From the NCBI RefSeq assembly GCF_000732925.1, contig NZ_CP008953.1, positions 6,076,001 to 6,140,000 of the forward strand: 64,000 bases of DNA, written 5' to 3'. The position numbers were made by a program, and so were the translations under genes. Source of the DNA: Amycolatopsis japonica. Its GTDB lineage: Bacteria > Actinomycetota > Actinomycetes > Mycobacteriales > Pseudonocardiaceae. The notes beneath the pieces are model-generated. The model saw only the letters and a program-made list of their open reading frames with translations. It did no database searches and was not told the DNA's origin. Below, piece after piece: positions 1 to 8,976 of this stretch; within the stretch, counting starts at the first letter, position 1, and every line of letters starts with the position of its first letter.

Positions 1-2
1 CA

Positions 3-1226
3 CTTCCCGACCTGGGCGATCCCGACACGTATCAGGACGGCTTCCCGCACGCCTTGTTCGCCCGCTTGCGCCGCGAGAGCCCGGTCGTGTGGTGCCCTGA
101 ACCGGCCACCGACGGCTTCGACGGCGGCCCCGGCCTCTGGGCCGTCACCCGTCACGCCGACGTCGTGGCGGCAGGCAAACGCACCGAGGTGTTCAGCTCC
201 CACGAGGGCGGCACGTTCATCCGCGACAGCAGCCCCCGGGAGCTGCGCGACATGCGCCGCGCGATGCTCAACACCGACCCACCGGAGCATTCGAAACTGC
301 GCCGGATCGTCAGCAAGGCGTTCACCCCGCGCGTCGTGGCGGGGATGAGCGAATCGATCACCCGCCATGCCCGCGATGTGGTGGACAAGCTCGGCGACGG
401 CGGCGATCTGGACTTCGTCGAGCACGTTTCGGCCGAGATGCCACTGCTCGTGCTCGCGGACATCCTCGGTGTCCCACCCGGCGACCGCCATCTGCTCTAC
501 GACTGGACCAACCGCATGGTCGGCTTCGGTGACCCGCAGGTCGGCGATCCCAAGTCGTATGTCTCGGCGTTCATCGAGTTGTTCGCCTACGCCGCGGAGC
601 TGACCAAGCGGAAGCGGGCGCATCCGACCGACGATGTCTGGAGTCTGGCGGTCAACGCCGAGGTCGACGGCGAACGGCTGTCCGACGACGACCTCGACCG
701 GTTCTTCCAGCTGCTGGTCATCGCCGGCAACGAGACCACGCGGAACCTGTTCAACGGCACCATCCTGACGCTGTCACAGCACCCGGACCAATGGCGGCGG
801 CTGCGGGCCGACCCCGGACTGCTGCCGACCGCGATCGAAGAGATCCTGCGCTACTTCCCGCCGGTCACCCAGTTCCGGCGGACCGCGGTGCAGGACATCG
901 AATTGGGTGGGCAGCGGATCCGGGCGGGCGACAAGGTGGTGCTCTGCTACGCCTCGGCGAACCGGGACGAGGACGTCTTCACCGAGCCCGACCGGTTCGA
1001 CATCACCCGTACCGAGAACCCGCACGTGTCCTTCGGCGCCGGCCCGCACTTCTGCCTCGGCAACGCCGTGGCACGCCTCGAAGCACGGGCGCTGCTGCCG
1101 ATCCTGTTCGACCGGTTCCCCACCATCGAGGTGATCGGCGAACCGGTGCGCGCGCGATCCAACTTCATCAACGGGATCAGCGAGCTCCCCGTCCGCTTGT
1201 CCACCGCAGTCGGCGCTCTCGCCTGA
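3..1226 (+). CDS. Cytochrome P450, 5' end outside window
   Basis: Heme-thiolate monooxygenase. The heme-binding loop FGAGPHFCLG has its cysteine codon at 1053-1055; the I-helix motif AGNETT and the helix-K motif EEILRY (ExxR) are present. The open frame continues without a stop to the window edge and reads LPDLGDPDTYQDGFPHALFA before the first internal start-like codon at 54, so the true start lies upstream. The visible 407 residues are close to full family length. It looks like the CYP124/125/142-type or linalool-hydroxylase-type group (TDPPEHSKLRRIVSKAFTPR signature), which hydroxylate terpenoids, steroids or methyl-branched lipids; the substrate is inferred only. An SDR and an enoyl-CoA hydratase follow closely, suggesting hydroxylation followed by beta-oxidation-like steps. 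Confidence 0.93.
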   Translation, partial: LPDLGDPDTYQDGFPHALFARLRRESPVVWCPEPATDGFDGGPGLWAVTRHADVVAAGKRTEVFSSHEGGTFIRDSSPRELRDMRRAMLNTDPPEHSKLRRIVSKAFTPRVVAGMSESITRHARDVVDKLGDGGDLDFVEHVSAEMPLLVLADILGVPPGDRHLLYDWTNRMVGFGDPQVGDPKSYVSAFIELFAYAAELTKRKRAHPTDDVWSLAVNAEVDGERLSDDDLDRFFQLLVIAGNETTRNLFNGTILTLSQHPDQWRRLRADPGLLPTAIEEILRYFPPVTQFRRTAVQDIELGGQRIRAGDKVVLCYASANRDEDVFTEPDRFDITRTENPHVSFGAGPHFCLGNAVARLEARALLPILFDRFPTIEVIGEPVRARSNFINGISELPVRLSTAVGALA

Positions 1227-1247
1227 AGACCTAAAAGGACATCCACT

Positions 1248-2009
1248 ATGGACATCACAGGAACCGTCGCGGTCGTCACCGGCGGCGCCTCCGGGCTGGG
1301 CCTGGCCACCGCACGCCGCATCGTGCAGGCGGGCGGGAACGTCGTCCTGCTCGACCTGCCCTCTTCTTCCGGTGAGCAGGCCGCGCGGGATTTGGGCGCC
1401 ACCGCACGTTTCGCCCCCGCCGACGTGACCGACGAGACCGCGGTCGCCGCCGCGCTGGACGTGGCCGAGCAGCTCGGCCCGCTACGCGCGGCCGTCAACT
1501 GCGCCGGAATCGGCAACGCCTACAAGACCGTCGGCAAGGACGGCCCGTTCCCACTGGCCCAGTTCCGCAAGGTCATCGAGGTCAACCTGATCGGCACGTT
1601 CAACGTCACCCGGCTCGCCGCCGAGCGCATCCTCGCCCACGACGCGGTGGGAGGGGAACGCGGCGTGATCGTGTGCACCGCGTCGGTCGCCGCGTTCGAC
1701 GGCCAGGTCGGCCAGGCCGCGTACTCCGCGTCCAAGGGCGGGATCGCGAGTATGACCCTGCCCATCGCCCGCGACCTCGCCGCCAAACAGGTCCGGATCA
1801 TGACCGTCGCACCCGGGCTGTTCGACACTCCCCTGCTGGCCGGCCTGCCCGACGAGGCGAAAGCTTCACTGGGCGCACAGGTGCCGCATCCCGCGCGGCT
1901 CGGCGACCCCGACGAGTACGCCGCGCTGGTCGAGCACATCATCGCCAACCCCATGCTCAACGGCGAAACGATCCGGCTCGACGGAGCCATCCGCATGGCC
2001 CCGCGCTAG
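1248..2009 (+). CDS. Short-chain dehydrogenase, 3-hydroxyacyl-CoA dehydrogenase type 2-like
   Basis: NAD(P)-dependent classical SDR of 253 residues. The cofactor loop TGGASGLG is at residues 11-18, and the catalytic Ser146, Tyr159 (YSASK) and Lys163 have normal spacing. The opening TGTVAVVTGGASGLGLATAR and the overall length resemble 17-beta-HSD10/3-hydroxy-2-methylbutyryl-CoA dehydrogenases, which oxidise 3-hydroxyacyl-CoA or hydroxysteroid substrates. An AAAAGGA ribosome site sits just before the ATG, 21 bases after the P450 stop. It likely works with the P450 and the hydratase downstream. The exact substrate cannot be read from the sequence. Confidence 0.9.
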   Translation: MDITGTVAVVTGGASGLGLATARRIVQAGGNVVLLDLPSSSGEQAARDLGATARFAPADVTDETAVAAALDVAEQLGPLRAAVNCAGIGNAYKTVGKDGPFPLAQFRKVIEVNLIGTFNVTRLAAERILAHDAVGGERGVIVCTASVAAFDGQVGQAAYSASKGGIASMTLPIARDLAAKQVRIMTVAPGLFDTPLLAGLPDEAKASLGAQVPHPARLGDPDEYAALVEHIIANPMLNGETIRLDGAIRMAPR

Positions 2010-2072
2010 CGCCGTGTCAGCCCACCCGTCACGCCACCACACACCCGCTACGACACCCCCTGAGGTACATCC

Positions 2073-2885
2073 ATGAGCCGCGAACCCGTGCGCCTCGACT
2101 GCGGGGACGGTGTCGCCCGCATCGGACTCGCCGTCCCCGAACGGAAGAACGCGATCGACCTCGAGCTCGCCACGGCGCTGGCGGAAGCTGTCAGCACGGT
2201 GGCCGCCATGCCCGATCTCGGCGCCACCGTGCTCTACGCCGAAGGTGACTCATTCTGCGTCGGCGGCGATCTCCGCACCTTCGCGGACACCACGACCCCG
2301 GGAGCCCTCGTCGGAAAAGTCGCCCACGCCGCCCACGCCGCCATTCGCGGCCTTCGTGCGCTGAAGATGCCGGTCATCAGCGCCGTCCAAGGAGCGTGTG
2401 CAGGCGGCGGTCTCGGCATCGCGCTCGCCGCGGACATCGTCATCGCCGGAAGCGACGCCCGCTTCCGCACCGCCTACACCGCGGCAGGGCTCTCACCCGA
2501 CGGCGGCGTCTCCTGGATCCTGACCAGAACCCTCGGCCCCGCCCGAGCCGCCGACCTCATCCTCACCAACCGCCAACTCGACGCCGGCACGGCCGAGCGC
2601 TACGGCCTGGTCAGCCGCGTGACCGACAACCCCCTCGATGACGCCTGCAAGTTGGCCCACTCGCTGGCCCGTGGGCCACGGCAGGCGCTGGCCGCGTCCG
2701 CCCGCCTCGTCCGCGAAGCTCCGACTACGACACTGGAGCCGCATCTCGACAACGAAGCCCGTCAGATCGCCGCATTGGCCGATACCGCGGAAGGATCGGA
2801 AGGGATCACCGCGTTCCTCGAACACCGGCCGGCCGATTTCGGCAAAGCCAGACCGATAACCCAAAGCAGGGCATCGAATGTCTGA
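2073..2885 (+). CDS. Enoyl-CoA hydratase/isomerase family protein
   Basis: Crotonase-superfamily protein of 270 residues, normal length. It shows the two oxyanion-hole regions, around DSFCVGGDL and QGACAGGGLGIALAADIV, and the SPDGGVSW segment that follows in the fold. Members hydrate 2-enoyl-CoAs or isomerise double bonds; the reaction here is not determined. The ATG follows a GAGGT ribosome site after a 63-base spacer from the SDR stop, so it is probably the last intact gene of the P450 operon. A broken acyl-CoA ligase end 2.7 kb downstream may once have belonged to the same operon. Confidence 0.88.
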   Translation: MSREPVRLDCGDGVARIGLAVPERKNAIDLELATALAEAVSTVAAMPDLGATVLYAEGDSFCVGGDLRTFADTTTPGALVGKVAHAAHAAIRGLRALKMPVISAVQGACAGGGLGIALAADIVIAGSDARFRTAYTAAGLSPDGGVSWILTRTLGPARAADLILTNRQLDAGTAERYGLVSRVTDNPLDDACKLAHSLARGPRQALAASARLVREAPTTTLEPHLDNEARQIAALADTAEGSEGITAFLEHRPADFGKARPITQSRASNV

Positions 2886-2931
2886 GGTACCTGGCAAGCT
2901 CAGGAAATCCTGGGATCTGGTGGAATAGCGG

Positions 2932-3213
2932 TCAGCCGCCCGGCTGGCTGCGTCGGGAAGGCAAAAACGCAGCGTATCGGTGGCTGTGTCCTACTGCGGG
3001 CTTTGCCCATTTCGCTGCGTCGTCGGGCAGATGCCGAGCAGGTTCTCCAGGACGGACGCCGGTGGCTGTTCGGCGAGGGCGAACGTGGCACTGTTGCGCC
3101 CAGCCATCCCCTGACTGACGGACTTGGAGTCCGGCCGGCGCACGCCGGGCGAATTGCTGCCCGGTGTCGGTGTTCGCAGGCGTGTGCACGCTGAGCTGGG
3201 CTTTCACGATGGC
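2932..3213 (-). pseudogene. Relic of a tyrosine recombinase/integrase-like protein (C-terminal part)
   Basis: No intact gene occupies this stretch, but the minus strand carries pieces of one protein in two frames. In order they read ANTDTGQQFARR and GLQVRQS, then RNSATFALAEQPPASVLENL, then DDAAKWAKPAVGHSHRYAAF before a stop. The pattern (ATFALA, LPA-like SVL-LLGI, then an AAKWAK helix) matches the C-terminal end of actinobacterial tyrosine-type recombinases as I know them. At least two frameshifts are needed to join the pieces. It lies between the hydratase and the LuxR-type regulator, and the rest of the 2886-3291 gap holds nothing I recognise. The family call rests on remembered motif similarity. 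Confidence 0.5.
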
Positions 3214-3291
3214 GTGCACGGAAGTTCGGGGCTGTGCGTTGTAGGGTCTGGTGATCGACACAGCGTCGTGGAGACGGTTCGGGAGTGGTCC

Positions 3292-5607
3292 ATGTCGGCA
3301 GTCGTTCAGCCGGGCGGGGCGCGTGGTGTGCCGGTGGCCGTGACCGCCCATGTGGGTCGTGATCGTGAGGTCGCCGAGCTACGCGCGCTGTCGAAGGCCA
3401 AGCGACTGGTGAACGTGGTCGGGCCACCCGGGGTGGGTAAGACTCGGCTGGCCGCGCGGGTCGCGACCGAGCTGGCCGGGGAACTGGCGGACGGCGTGGT
3501 GTTCGTCGAGTTGGCCGAGTTGCGCGACGCCGCACTGCTGGCGAACACGATCACGGTGGCGCTCGGGCCGGCCGGACAGGCCAGATCCGAGGAACAGGTG
3601 TTGATCGACTATCTGCGGGACCGGCAAGTCATGCTGGTACTGGACAACTGCGAGCACCTGATCGACGAGTGCGCCGACCTGGCCGCGGCGATGGTGCGGG
3701 ACTGCCCGCGGGTGATCGTGCTGGCCACCAGCCGCCAGTCGCTCGGCGTCGTCGGTGAGCATCTGTACCCGCTGCCGCCACTCGCGGTACCGGAACCGGA
3801 CAGCCTGCGATCCCCTGCCGGGCTCCGCGGGTTCGACGCGGTGGCGCTGTTCGTCGATCGGGCGACTTCGGTGGTGCCCTCGTTCGAGATCACCGAGGAC
3901 AACTACCACGATGTGGCACGGGTGATCCGCCGCCTGGACGGCATACCGCTGGCCATCGAGCTGGCGGCGGTGCGACTACGGTCGTTGTCCGTTCGCCAGC
4001 TGGCCGAGCGGCTGACCAGGCGACTGCCGCTGCTGACCGGTGCGGCGCGGACCGCTTCGTCACGGCACCGGAGCCTGCACGGCACGTTGGACTGGAGTTT
4101 CGCGCTGTGCACGCCGGACGAGCGGCTGGTGTGGGCGCGGGCCGGGGTGTTCTCCGGATCGTTCGACCTGACCGCGGCCGAGCAAGTGTGCGGCGGCGAC
4201 GGGCTCGCCCCGGACGCGCTGCTGGACGCGATCATCGGCTTGGTCGACAAGTCCGTCCTCATCCCGCGGCAGCACGCCGGGGACATCCGGTATCGCATGC
4301 TCGGCGTGTTGCGCGAGTACGGCCGAGAACAGCTCTCCGCCGGGGAAGTACTTCGACTCGGCCGACGACACCGGGACTGCTATGCCAGCCGGTCCGCTCG
4401 CCTGCGCGAGGCGCGCGGGACAACGGACGCCGTGCCATCGTGTCACCGGATGCGGCCGGATCACCCGAACCTGCGGGTCGCCCTCGAGTACTGCCTGACC
4501 ACGCCAGGCGAGGCCGATGCCGGACTCGCGATCGTGAACGACCTGAACCTGTACTGGCAGCTGTGGCGCCTGCGCGCCGAGGCCCGCACCTGGCTGGACC
4601 GCTTGCTGCGGAAAGCCTCGCCCGATACGCCCTTGTCGGGCCTAGCCCTGATCCACGACGCCAACTATTCGCTGTTCGAAGGCGATCTGGCCCGGTGCAC
4701 CGAGTTGCTGGCCGAAGCCGACGGCGTCGTCACCCGCACGAACGAGGGATCCCTGTTGTCCAGGGCCAAAGTCTCCGCCGGCCTACTCGCCGAGTACCAG
4801 GGCGAGCCGGACCGGGCCGCCGGCATCTTCGCGGAGTTGGTGACAGAGTTCCGCGCGACGGGTGACCGGCCACGTGAGCTCGTCAGCTACTACCACCACG
4901 GCTGGTGCACCGGCTTCTCCGGCGACCCGGACGGCGCCCGGGTCATCCTGCGGGACGGCTTGGCGCTCAGCCGCGAGTACGGCGACCTGAATGCCCGGCG
5001 TTTCCTGCTGGAGGCGCTGACCATGATCGAGGCGGAATACGGAGACGCGGCCACCGCCGTCCACTGTCTGCGGGACATGCTGACGGCCGCAGGCGACGCC
5101 GGAATCGAGCTTTTGGACGGCGAAGCCCTGGCTACCGTCGGCTGGGTCGCCGACAGCCAGGGTCACCACGCTCGCGCGGCCACCCTGTACGGGATCACCG
5201 AAGCCGCCAACCGGAAAGCAGGCTACGCCCTGCACAAGTCGGCCATGATCGAGGAACGACACGTCCGCCACGTCCAGCGAACCCGCGAAGCCCTCGGCGA
5301 CGACAAATTCGAGGCCTGCTTCACCGCTGGAGCCGCCATGTCCGAGGCGGACAGCATCCGCTACGTCTTCGGCACCCCGCAGGCCCTGCGCCCACCACCC
5401 GGCGCCGACCGGCTCACCAGCCGGGAGTGGGAGATCACCGGCCTGATCCGCCAGGGTATGACCAACCGCGAGATCGCCGAGCACCTGGTCATCTCCACAC
5501 GCACCGCCGAAGCCCACGTCGCCCACATCCTGGCCAAGCTCGGCCTGAGCAGGCGCTCCCAGGTCGCGGTCTGGGCTGTCCGCCAGGACACCACCGATCC
5601 AGCCTGA
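3292..5607 (+). CDS. LuxR-family ATPase transcriptional regulator
   Basis: Large regulator of 771 residues: an N-terminal NTPase with Walker A GPPGVGKT at residues 44-51 and a Walker B-like MLVLDNCEH, a middle helical TPR-like region, and a C-terminal GerE/LuxR helix-turn-helix from about residue 706 (LTSREWEITGLIRQGMTNRE, then TAEAHVAHILAKLGLSRRSQ). I chose the ATG at 3292 because the protein start MSAVVQPGG leads directly into the NTPase domain; the frame extends further upstream, but that part is non-conserved and overlaps the integrase relic. Such proteins activate nearby pathway genes. It stands alone between two gene relics, so its target is unclear; the upstream P450 operon is one candidate. 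Confidence 0.88.
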   Translation: MSAVVQPGGARGVPVAVTAHVGRDREVAELRALSKAKRLVNVVGPPGVGKTRLAARVATELAGELADGVVFVELAELRDAALLANTITVALGPAGQARSEEQVLIDYLRDRQVMLVLDNCEHLIDECADLAAAMVRDCPRVIVLATSRQSLGVVGEHLYPLPPLAVPEPDSLRSPAGLRGFDAVALFVDRATSVVPSFEITEDNYHDVARVIRRLDGIPLAIELAAVRLRSLSVRQLAERLTRRLPLLTGAARTASSRHRSLHGTLDWSFALCTPDERLVWARAGVFSGSFDLTAAEQVCGGDGLAPDALLDAIIGLVDKSVLIPRQHAGDIRYRMLGVLREYGREQLSAGEVLRLGRRHRDCYASRSARLREARGTTDAVPSCHRMRPDHPNLRVALEYCLTTPGEADAGLAIVNDLNLYWQLWRLRAEARTWLDRLLRKASPDTPLSGLALIHDANYSLFEGDLARCTELLAEADGVVTRTNEGSLLSRAKVSAGLLAEYQGEPDRAAGIFAELVTEFRATGDRPRELVSYYHHGWCTGFSGDPDGARVILRDGLALSREYGDLNARRFLLEALTMIEAEYGDAATAVHCLRDMLTAAGDAGIELLDGEALATVGWVADSQGHHARAATLYGITEAANRKAGYALHKSAMIEERHVRHVQRTREALGDDKFEACFTAGAAMSEADSIRYVFGTPQALRPPPGADRLTSREWEITGLIRQGMTNREIAEHLVISTRTAEAHVAHILAKLGLSRRSQVAVWAVRQDTTDPA

Positions 5608-5639
5608 ACCGCGTCCCGGCCCGCCCGCAGCGCGCAGGC

Positions 5640-5942
5640 GGCACCGAGCACCTCGTCCGCCTGCGCGGCCGCGACGCGACCACGATCAACACCGGCGGCG
5701 AGAAGCAGTAAGCCGACAAGGTCGAGGCCGTCCTCCGCGGCCTGCCGGGCGCCGCCGACGCGGTCGTCGTCGGCAGGCCGAGCGAGAGGTGGGGCCAGGA
5801 GGTCGTCGGCCGCCGCCAACGAGTTACGCCCGCTGTGGACGCGCCGAGCCCACCGATTACAAGGCCCCAAAGCTGTTCATGTGTCGACGAGGTCAGGCGG
5901 CACGCCAACGGCAAGACCGACTACACCTGGCCGTACGGGCCT
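5640..5942 (+). pseudogene. Relic of an acyl-CoA synthetase C-terminus (FadD-type)
   Basis: The plus strand reads VRLRGRDATTINTGGEK, then a TAA stop at 5709-5711, then in the same frame KVEAVLRGLPGAADAVVVGR and PSERWGQEVV. After a frame change comes DYKAPK and, in yet another frame, VDEVRRHANGKTDYTW. This is the recognisable order of the C-terminal domain of fatty-acyl-CoA ligases, ending in the catalytic-lysine motif (here NGK). One in-frame stop and at least two frameshifts make it non-functional, and the N-terminal part is missing. It was probably the CoA ligase of the P450/SDR/hydratase operon before the regulator region came between them. The rest of 5608-6083 shows no gene. Confidence 0.72.
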
Positions 5943-6083
5943 AGCGGCGTGCCCCCTCTGCCGAACGACCAGATGTCCCGGGCCGATCGGTCGAGGTCAG
6001 TCTCTGGAAGGCGTCACACGCCGTGAAGGGTTTTAGCGCGACCGCGTGCGCGTCTCCGTGTGGAAGGGATTGCCGAGATGACC

Positions 6084-7445
6084 TTATGACGCGTTTCTCC
6101 GCAAGGTCCTCACCGATCCTCGTCGAGCGTTACGCCTGCTTCCGTTGACGAAATCGTTGAAGCGGTCGACTGTCCAGATAATGCGAAGCCCCAACGGGCT
6201 CATCATCAGCGGGCGCGGGAACTTGGGCTTCTTCTGCCACAATCCCGCCAGGTCTTCGTGTCGCTCGCCGTCGACGATCAGGTCGGCGATGAGGGAGCCG
6301 ACATAAGGGGCCTGAGCCAGACCGTGGCCGTTGCAGGCGATCGAGTAATAGACGGCGTCGTCGATCTGTCCGGCGACGGGCAGCCAGGACGGCGTGATCG
6401 CGATCCATCCTCCCCACGCGCGATCGATCGCGACATCGGACAGAGCCGGAAACCGTGTCGCGAAGGCTTCGGCGAGTTCTTCGACGAGCGCCGGGTCCGG
6501 TTCCTTCTGCGGGAGAGGGTATGTCCGGCCGCGCTCGAGCCGCCGGACGCCGAAGACGATGGTGTTACGCGGTGTCAGGTGGTAGTTCTCCATGATGTTG
6601 TGCTGGGTCACGAGTCCGGAGCGGCTGGTCCACCCCAGCGCCGTCAATCGGGCGGGGTCGATGGGCTCGGTCTCCACCTCGATGACCCAGATGGGCACGG
6701 AGAGCCGCGGCGGCGTGATGTCCCACTCCCCCGCGTACGCGTTCGTCGCCAGCACCACCTTGTTCGCCCGCACTTCACCCCGAGGGGTGGTGATGACCAC
6801 CTGGCCGCGGTCGCGCGCGACGTCGGTGACCTTCGTCCGCTCGAAGACTCGCGCAGGCGTGCGGAGCAGGACACGTCGCAGCCCCAAGGTGAATCGGCCG
6901 GGATTCATGATCCCACCGACCTTTTCGCGCATACCGCCGAGGAATCCGCGAGGGATCCCGAGTTCTTCGCTCGTGCCCAGTTCCACGTCGGCGCCGGCCC
7001 GCTGAAGGATCTTGGTCACCCGGCGCACGCGGCCCAGCTGGCCACGGGACGTCGCCGCGAAGACATTGCCCGTCCGTTCGTAGTCGCAGTCGATATCGTG
7101 CTTCTCGATCAGGCTCTCGACGTGGTGTGCGGCACGCTCGGCAAGGCGGATCATTCCGGGCATCTTCTTGCGGTAGAGGAGATTCAGCAGCTGAAGATCC
7201 CCGCCCGGCGCACCCGCCAGCTGCCCGGCGTTACGGGAGCTGGCTCCGTGCCCGCAGAATTCGGCCTCCAGCAGCACCACGTCCTGCCCGCGGTCGGCCA
7301 GCCGCAGCGCCGTCGACATGCCGCCGATTCCGCCGCCGACGACCGCGACATCGCAGACGAGGTCCTCGGCCAGGGGAGGCAGGACGTCCTCGGGCGGATC
7401 GACCCAGCCACTGAAGGTGGTGTACTCGACGTTGTCGGTCTTCAT
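6084..7445 (-). CDS. FAD-dependent amine/amino-acid oxidase (DAO family, PuuB-like)
   Basis: Flavoprotein oxidase of 453 residues with an N-terminal dinucleotide-binding fold (DVAVVGGGIGG, glycines at 37-42) and a C-terminal DAO domain with the FAD-contacting CNGHGLAQAP segment. The ASSRNAGQLAG region after the first fold is typical of gamma-glutamylputrescine oxidase and related secondary-amine oxidases, which convert a gamma-glutamylated amine to an aldehyde with release of ammonia and peroxide. It follows the membrane-protein gene after 3 bases, so the two are co-transcribed. The divergent TetR gene and the synthetase and hydrolase of the neighbouring operon support a role in gamma-glutamylated amine oxidation. 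The substrate is inferred. Confidence 0.83.
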   Translation of the reverse strand: MKTDNVEYTTFSGWVDPPEDVLPPLAEDLVCDVAVVGGGIGGMSTALRLADRGQDVVLLEAEFCGHGASSRNAGQLAGAPGGDLQLLNLLYRKKMPGMIRLAERAAHHVESLIEKHDIDCDYERTGNVFAATSRGQLGRVRRVTKILQRAGADVELGTSEELGIPRGFLGGMREKVGGIMNPGRFTLGLRRVLLRTPARVFERTKVTDVARDRGQVVITTPRGEVRANKVVLATNAYAGEWDITPPRLSVPIWVIEVETEPIDPARLTALGWTSRSGLVTQHNIMENYHLTPRNTIVFGVRRLERGRTYPLPQKEPDPALVEELAEAFATRFPALSDVAIDRAWGGWIAITPSWLPVAGQIDDAVYYSIACNGHGLAQAPYVGSLIADLIVDGERHEDLAGLWQKKPKFPRPLMMSPLGLRIIWTVDRFNDFVNGSRRNARRGSVRTLRRNAS

Positions 7446-7448
7446 CGC

Positions 7449-8144
7449 TCAGGCCCTCGCCACGCTCGGCCGGCTCGACTCCGGCTCGACACCCGCCGCC
7501 ACGTTGTGGTCGTGCAGGGCGCGATAGGCGAAGAAGCACACGAACATCTGGAATCCCCAGGTCGCCAGCGCCGCGGTGTAGAAGAGCGTCCGGTGCGCGT
7601 CGTCGCCCGGGATCGGGAAGAAGTCATACGTGATCGCGATGACGGATCCCGCGAGGGTGACCAGCGCCGTGGCGAGGGCCAGCTTTCGGGCGCCGATGCG
7701 CCAAAGCCGCCATACGAAATAGGCGAGGAAGATCGTCGTGAGCACGTTGACCACGACGTAGAACGTCGCCGGACCGAGGTGCAGCTTGTCGGCGCGGAAC
7801 TGCTGGAGGTACAGCCCGGCGGCGGCGGCGAGCGCGAACACGCCGATATCGACCGCCACGGAGGGCTTGTACCGGTGCGTCACGCGCATCAGGCCCAGGA
7901 CGAGGATGAGGGTGATGCCCACGGAGCGCGAGAAAGCGTCGAAGAAGTACGCGATGGTGTAGAGAAAGCTGTCCTCGTCCCCGCCAAGGAGTGCCCACAG
8001 GAGAAAGTTCGAGCCCGACGTGGCGACGATCATCCATTCCAGGCCGAGCAGGTAGTTGCCGTAGCGCCGGATGAATTTCCAGCCGAAGAAGAAGCCGGCG
8101 AAGATCATCCAGAGATCGGCCAGCATGAAGAGCATTTCCTTCAT
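7449..8144 (-). CDS. Multi-spanning membrane protein of unknown function
   Basis: 231 residues, mostly hydrophobic, with about seven predicted transmembrane segments separated by short charged loops (for example WKFIRRYGNYLLG and RVTHRYKPS). I place the start at the ATG at 8144 (MKEMLFMLADLW), preceded by AAGGAAACAAGGAC; the frame is open 45 codons further upstream, but that part would run into the promoter region. I do not recognise the family. The gene leads a two-gene operon with the PuuB-like oxidase and diverges from the TetR gene, so uptake or sensing of the pathway substrate is a guess from position only. Confidence 0.72.
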   Translation of the reverse strand: MKEMLFMLADLWMIFAGFFFGWKFIRRYGNYLLGLEWMIVATSGSNFLLWALLGGDEDSFLYTIAYFFDAFSRSVGITLILVLGLMRVTHRYKPSVAVDIGVFALAAAAGLYLQQFRADKLHLGPATFYVVVNVLTTIFLAYFVWRLWRIGARKLALATALVTLAGSVIAITYDFFPIPGDDAHRTLFYTAALATWGFQMFVCFFAYRALHDHNVAAGVEPESSRPSVARA

Positions 8145-8275
8145 GTCCTTGTTTCCTTCGAGTCGTGCCTTCACCTCTGAGCTGAAGGCGGTGTTCGGGC
8201 CGGCGGCCGGAGCCCTGGAGACGCTGCGCGGATTTGTGATCCGGCCCATAGCGTACGCCCCACTTAGCCATCCGA

Positions 8276-8328
8276 TCAAGTCGCTTGACTAAGAACTTCC
8301 ACTGCTAGGCTGGCGTTGACTTAATCAA
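8276..8328. promoter_or_regulatory. Divergent promoter region with two inverted repeats (TetR operator candidates)
   Basis: Between the membrane-protein gene and the TetR gene are two short inverted repeats: TCAAGTCGCTTGA at 8276-8288 and TTGACTTAATCAA at 8316-8328, centres 40 bases apart. The second contains TGACTTAATC, which recurs in the divergent promoter region at 16.76 kb. A regulator gene beside such palindromes commonly autoregulates through them. Binding by this TetR protein is inferred. Confidence 0.5.
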
Positions 8329-8358
8329 GCGTCCAACTACGTGCACCGGGAGGATTTC

Positions 8359-8976
8359 GTGCCTCGGATCTCCGCCGCCCAACGGCGCAGCGACTTCATC
8401 AAGGCTGCTGTGGAGGTCATCGCGACCTACGGCATCGAGGGCGCGACGACCCGGCGGATCGCCGAGCAGGCTCAGGCGAACCTGGCGATGCTGCACTACT
8501 GCTACGACTCCAAAGAGGATCTCTTCGCCGATGTCTACGAGTTCGTGGCGGGCAGATACCGCGACGCGCTCGAGAACAACGACTCCCCCGGCGACGTGGC
8601 GGAGACGGCTCGACGGCTCCTGCGCGGAGTCATGGAGTGCTATCTCGAGTCGGCCAGTTTCACTATGGCGGCGATGGAACTCATCAGCTGGGCCCGGCGC
8701 CAGCACGGAGACCGCGGTATCGAGGTGTACGACAAGGCCCTCGAGACGGTGCGCACCGCGCTGCGCGATGCCGGTTCGGACCAACCGATCGAACCGGAGA
8801 TCGTCGAGGAGATCGCCTTCGTCATCGCTGCCTTGGCCGACGGTTTCGCCGCGAACTGGTTGACCTACGGGGATCGCTCCGCCGCGCTGGGCCAGATGGA
8901 GCTCGCCACGTCAGTTCTCGACAGCTGGCTCGCTGCCCGGCTCGGCTCCACGCCCGTGGCACCCTCACAACGGTAA
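8359..8976 (+). CDS. TetR/AcrR-family transcriptional regulator
   Basis: 205 residues with an N-terminal TetR helix-turn-helix (AAVEVIATYGIEGATTRRIA, then ANLAMLHYCYDSKEDLF) and a variable C-terminal ligand domain. I prefer the GTG at 8359 because GGGAGG lies six bases upstream; an in-frame GTG at 8341 is possible. The gene diverges from the membrane-protein/oxidase operon and converges on the aldehyde dehydrogenase gene, with the two 3' ends overlapping by 12 bases. It most likely represses the surrounding amine-catabolic transcripts until a pathway compound binds. The ligand is unknown. Confidence 0.87.
   Translation: MPRISAAQRRSDFIKAAVEVIATYGIEGATTRRIAEQAQANLAMLHYCYDSKEDLFADVYEFVAGRYRDALENNDSPGDVAETARRLLRGVMECYLESASFTMAAMELISWARRQHGDRGIEVYDKALETVRTALRDAGSDQPIEPEIVEEIAFVIAALADGFAANWLTYGDRSAALGQMELATSVLDSWLAARLGSTPVAPSQR

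Noticed and set aside
3124..3291. Longer N-terminus for the LuxR-type regulator
   Set aside because: The extra codons overlap the integrase relic and have no conserved pattern; the ATG at 3292 starts directly before the NTPase domain.
6258..8180. 640-codon plus-strand frame across the oxidase and membrane-protein genes
   Set aside because: It is antisense to two recognised genes and rich in Arg/Pro/Asp/Gly as typical of a shadow frame.
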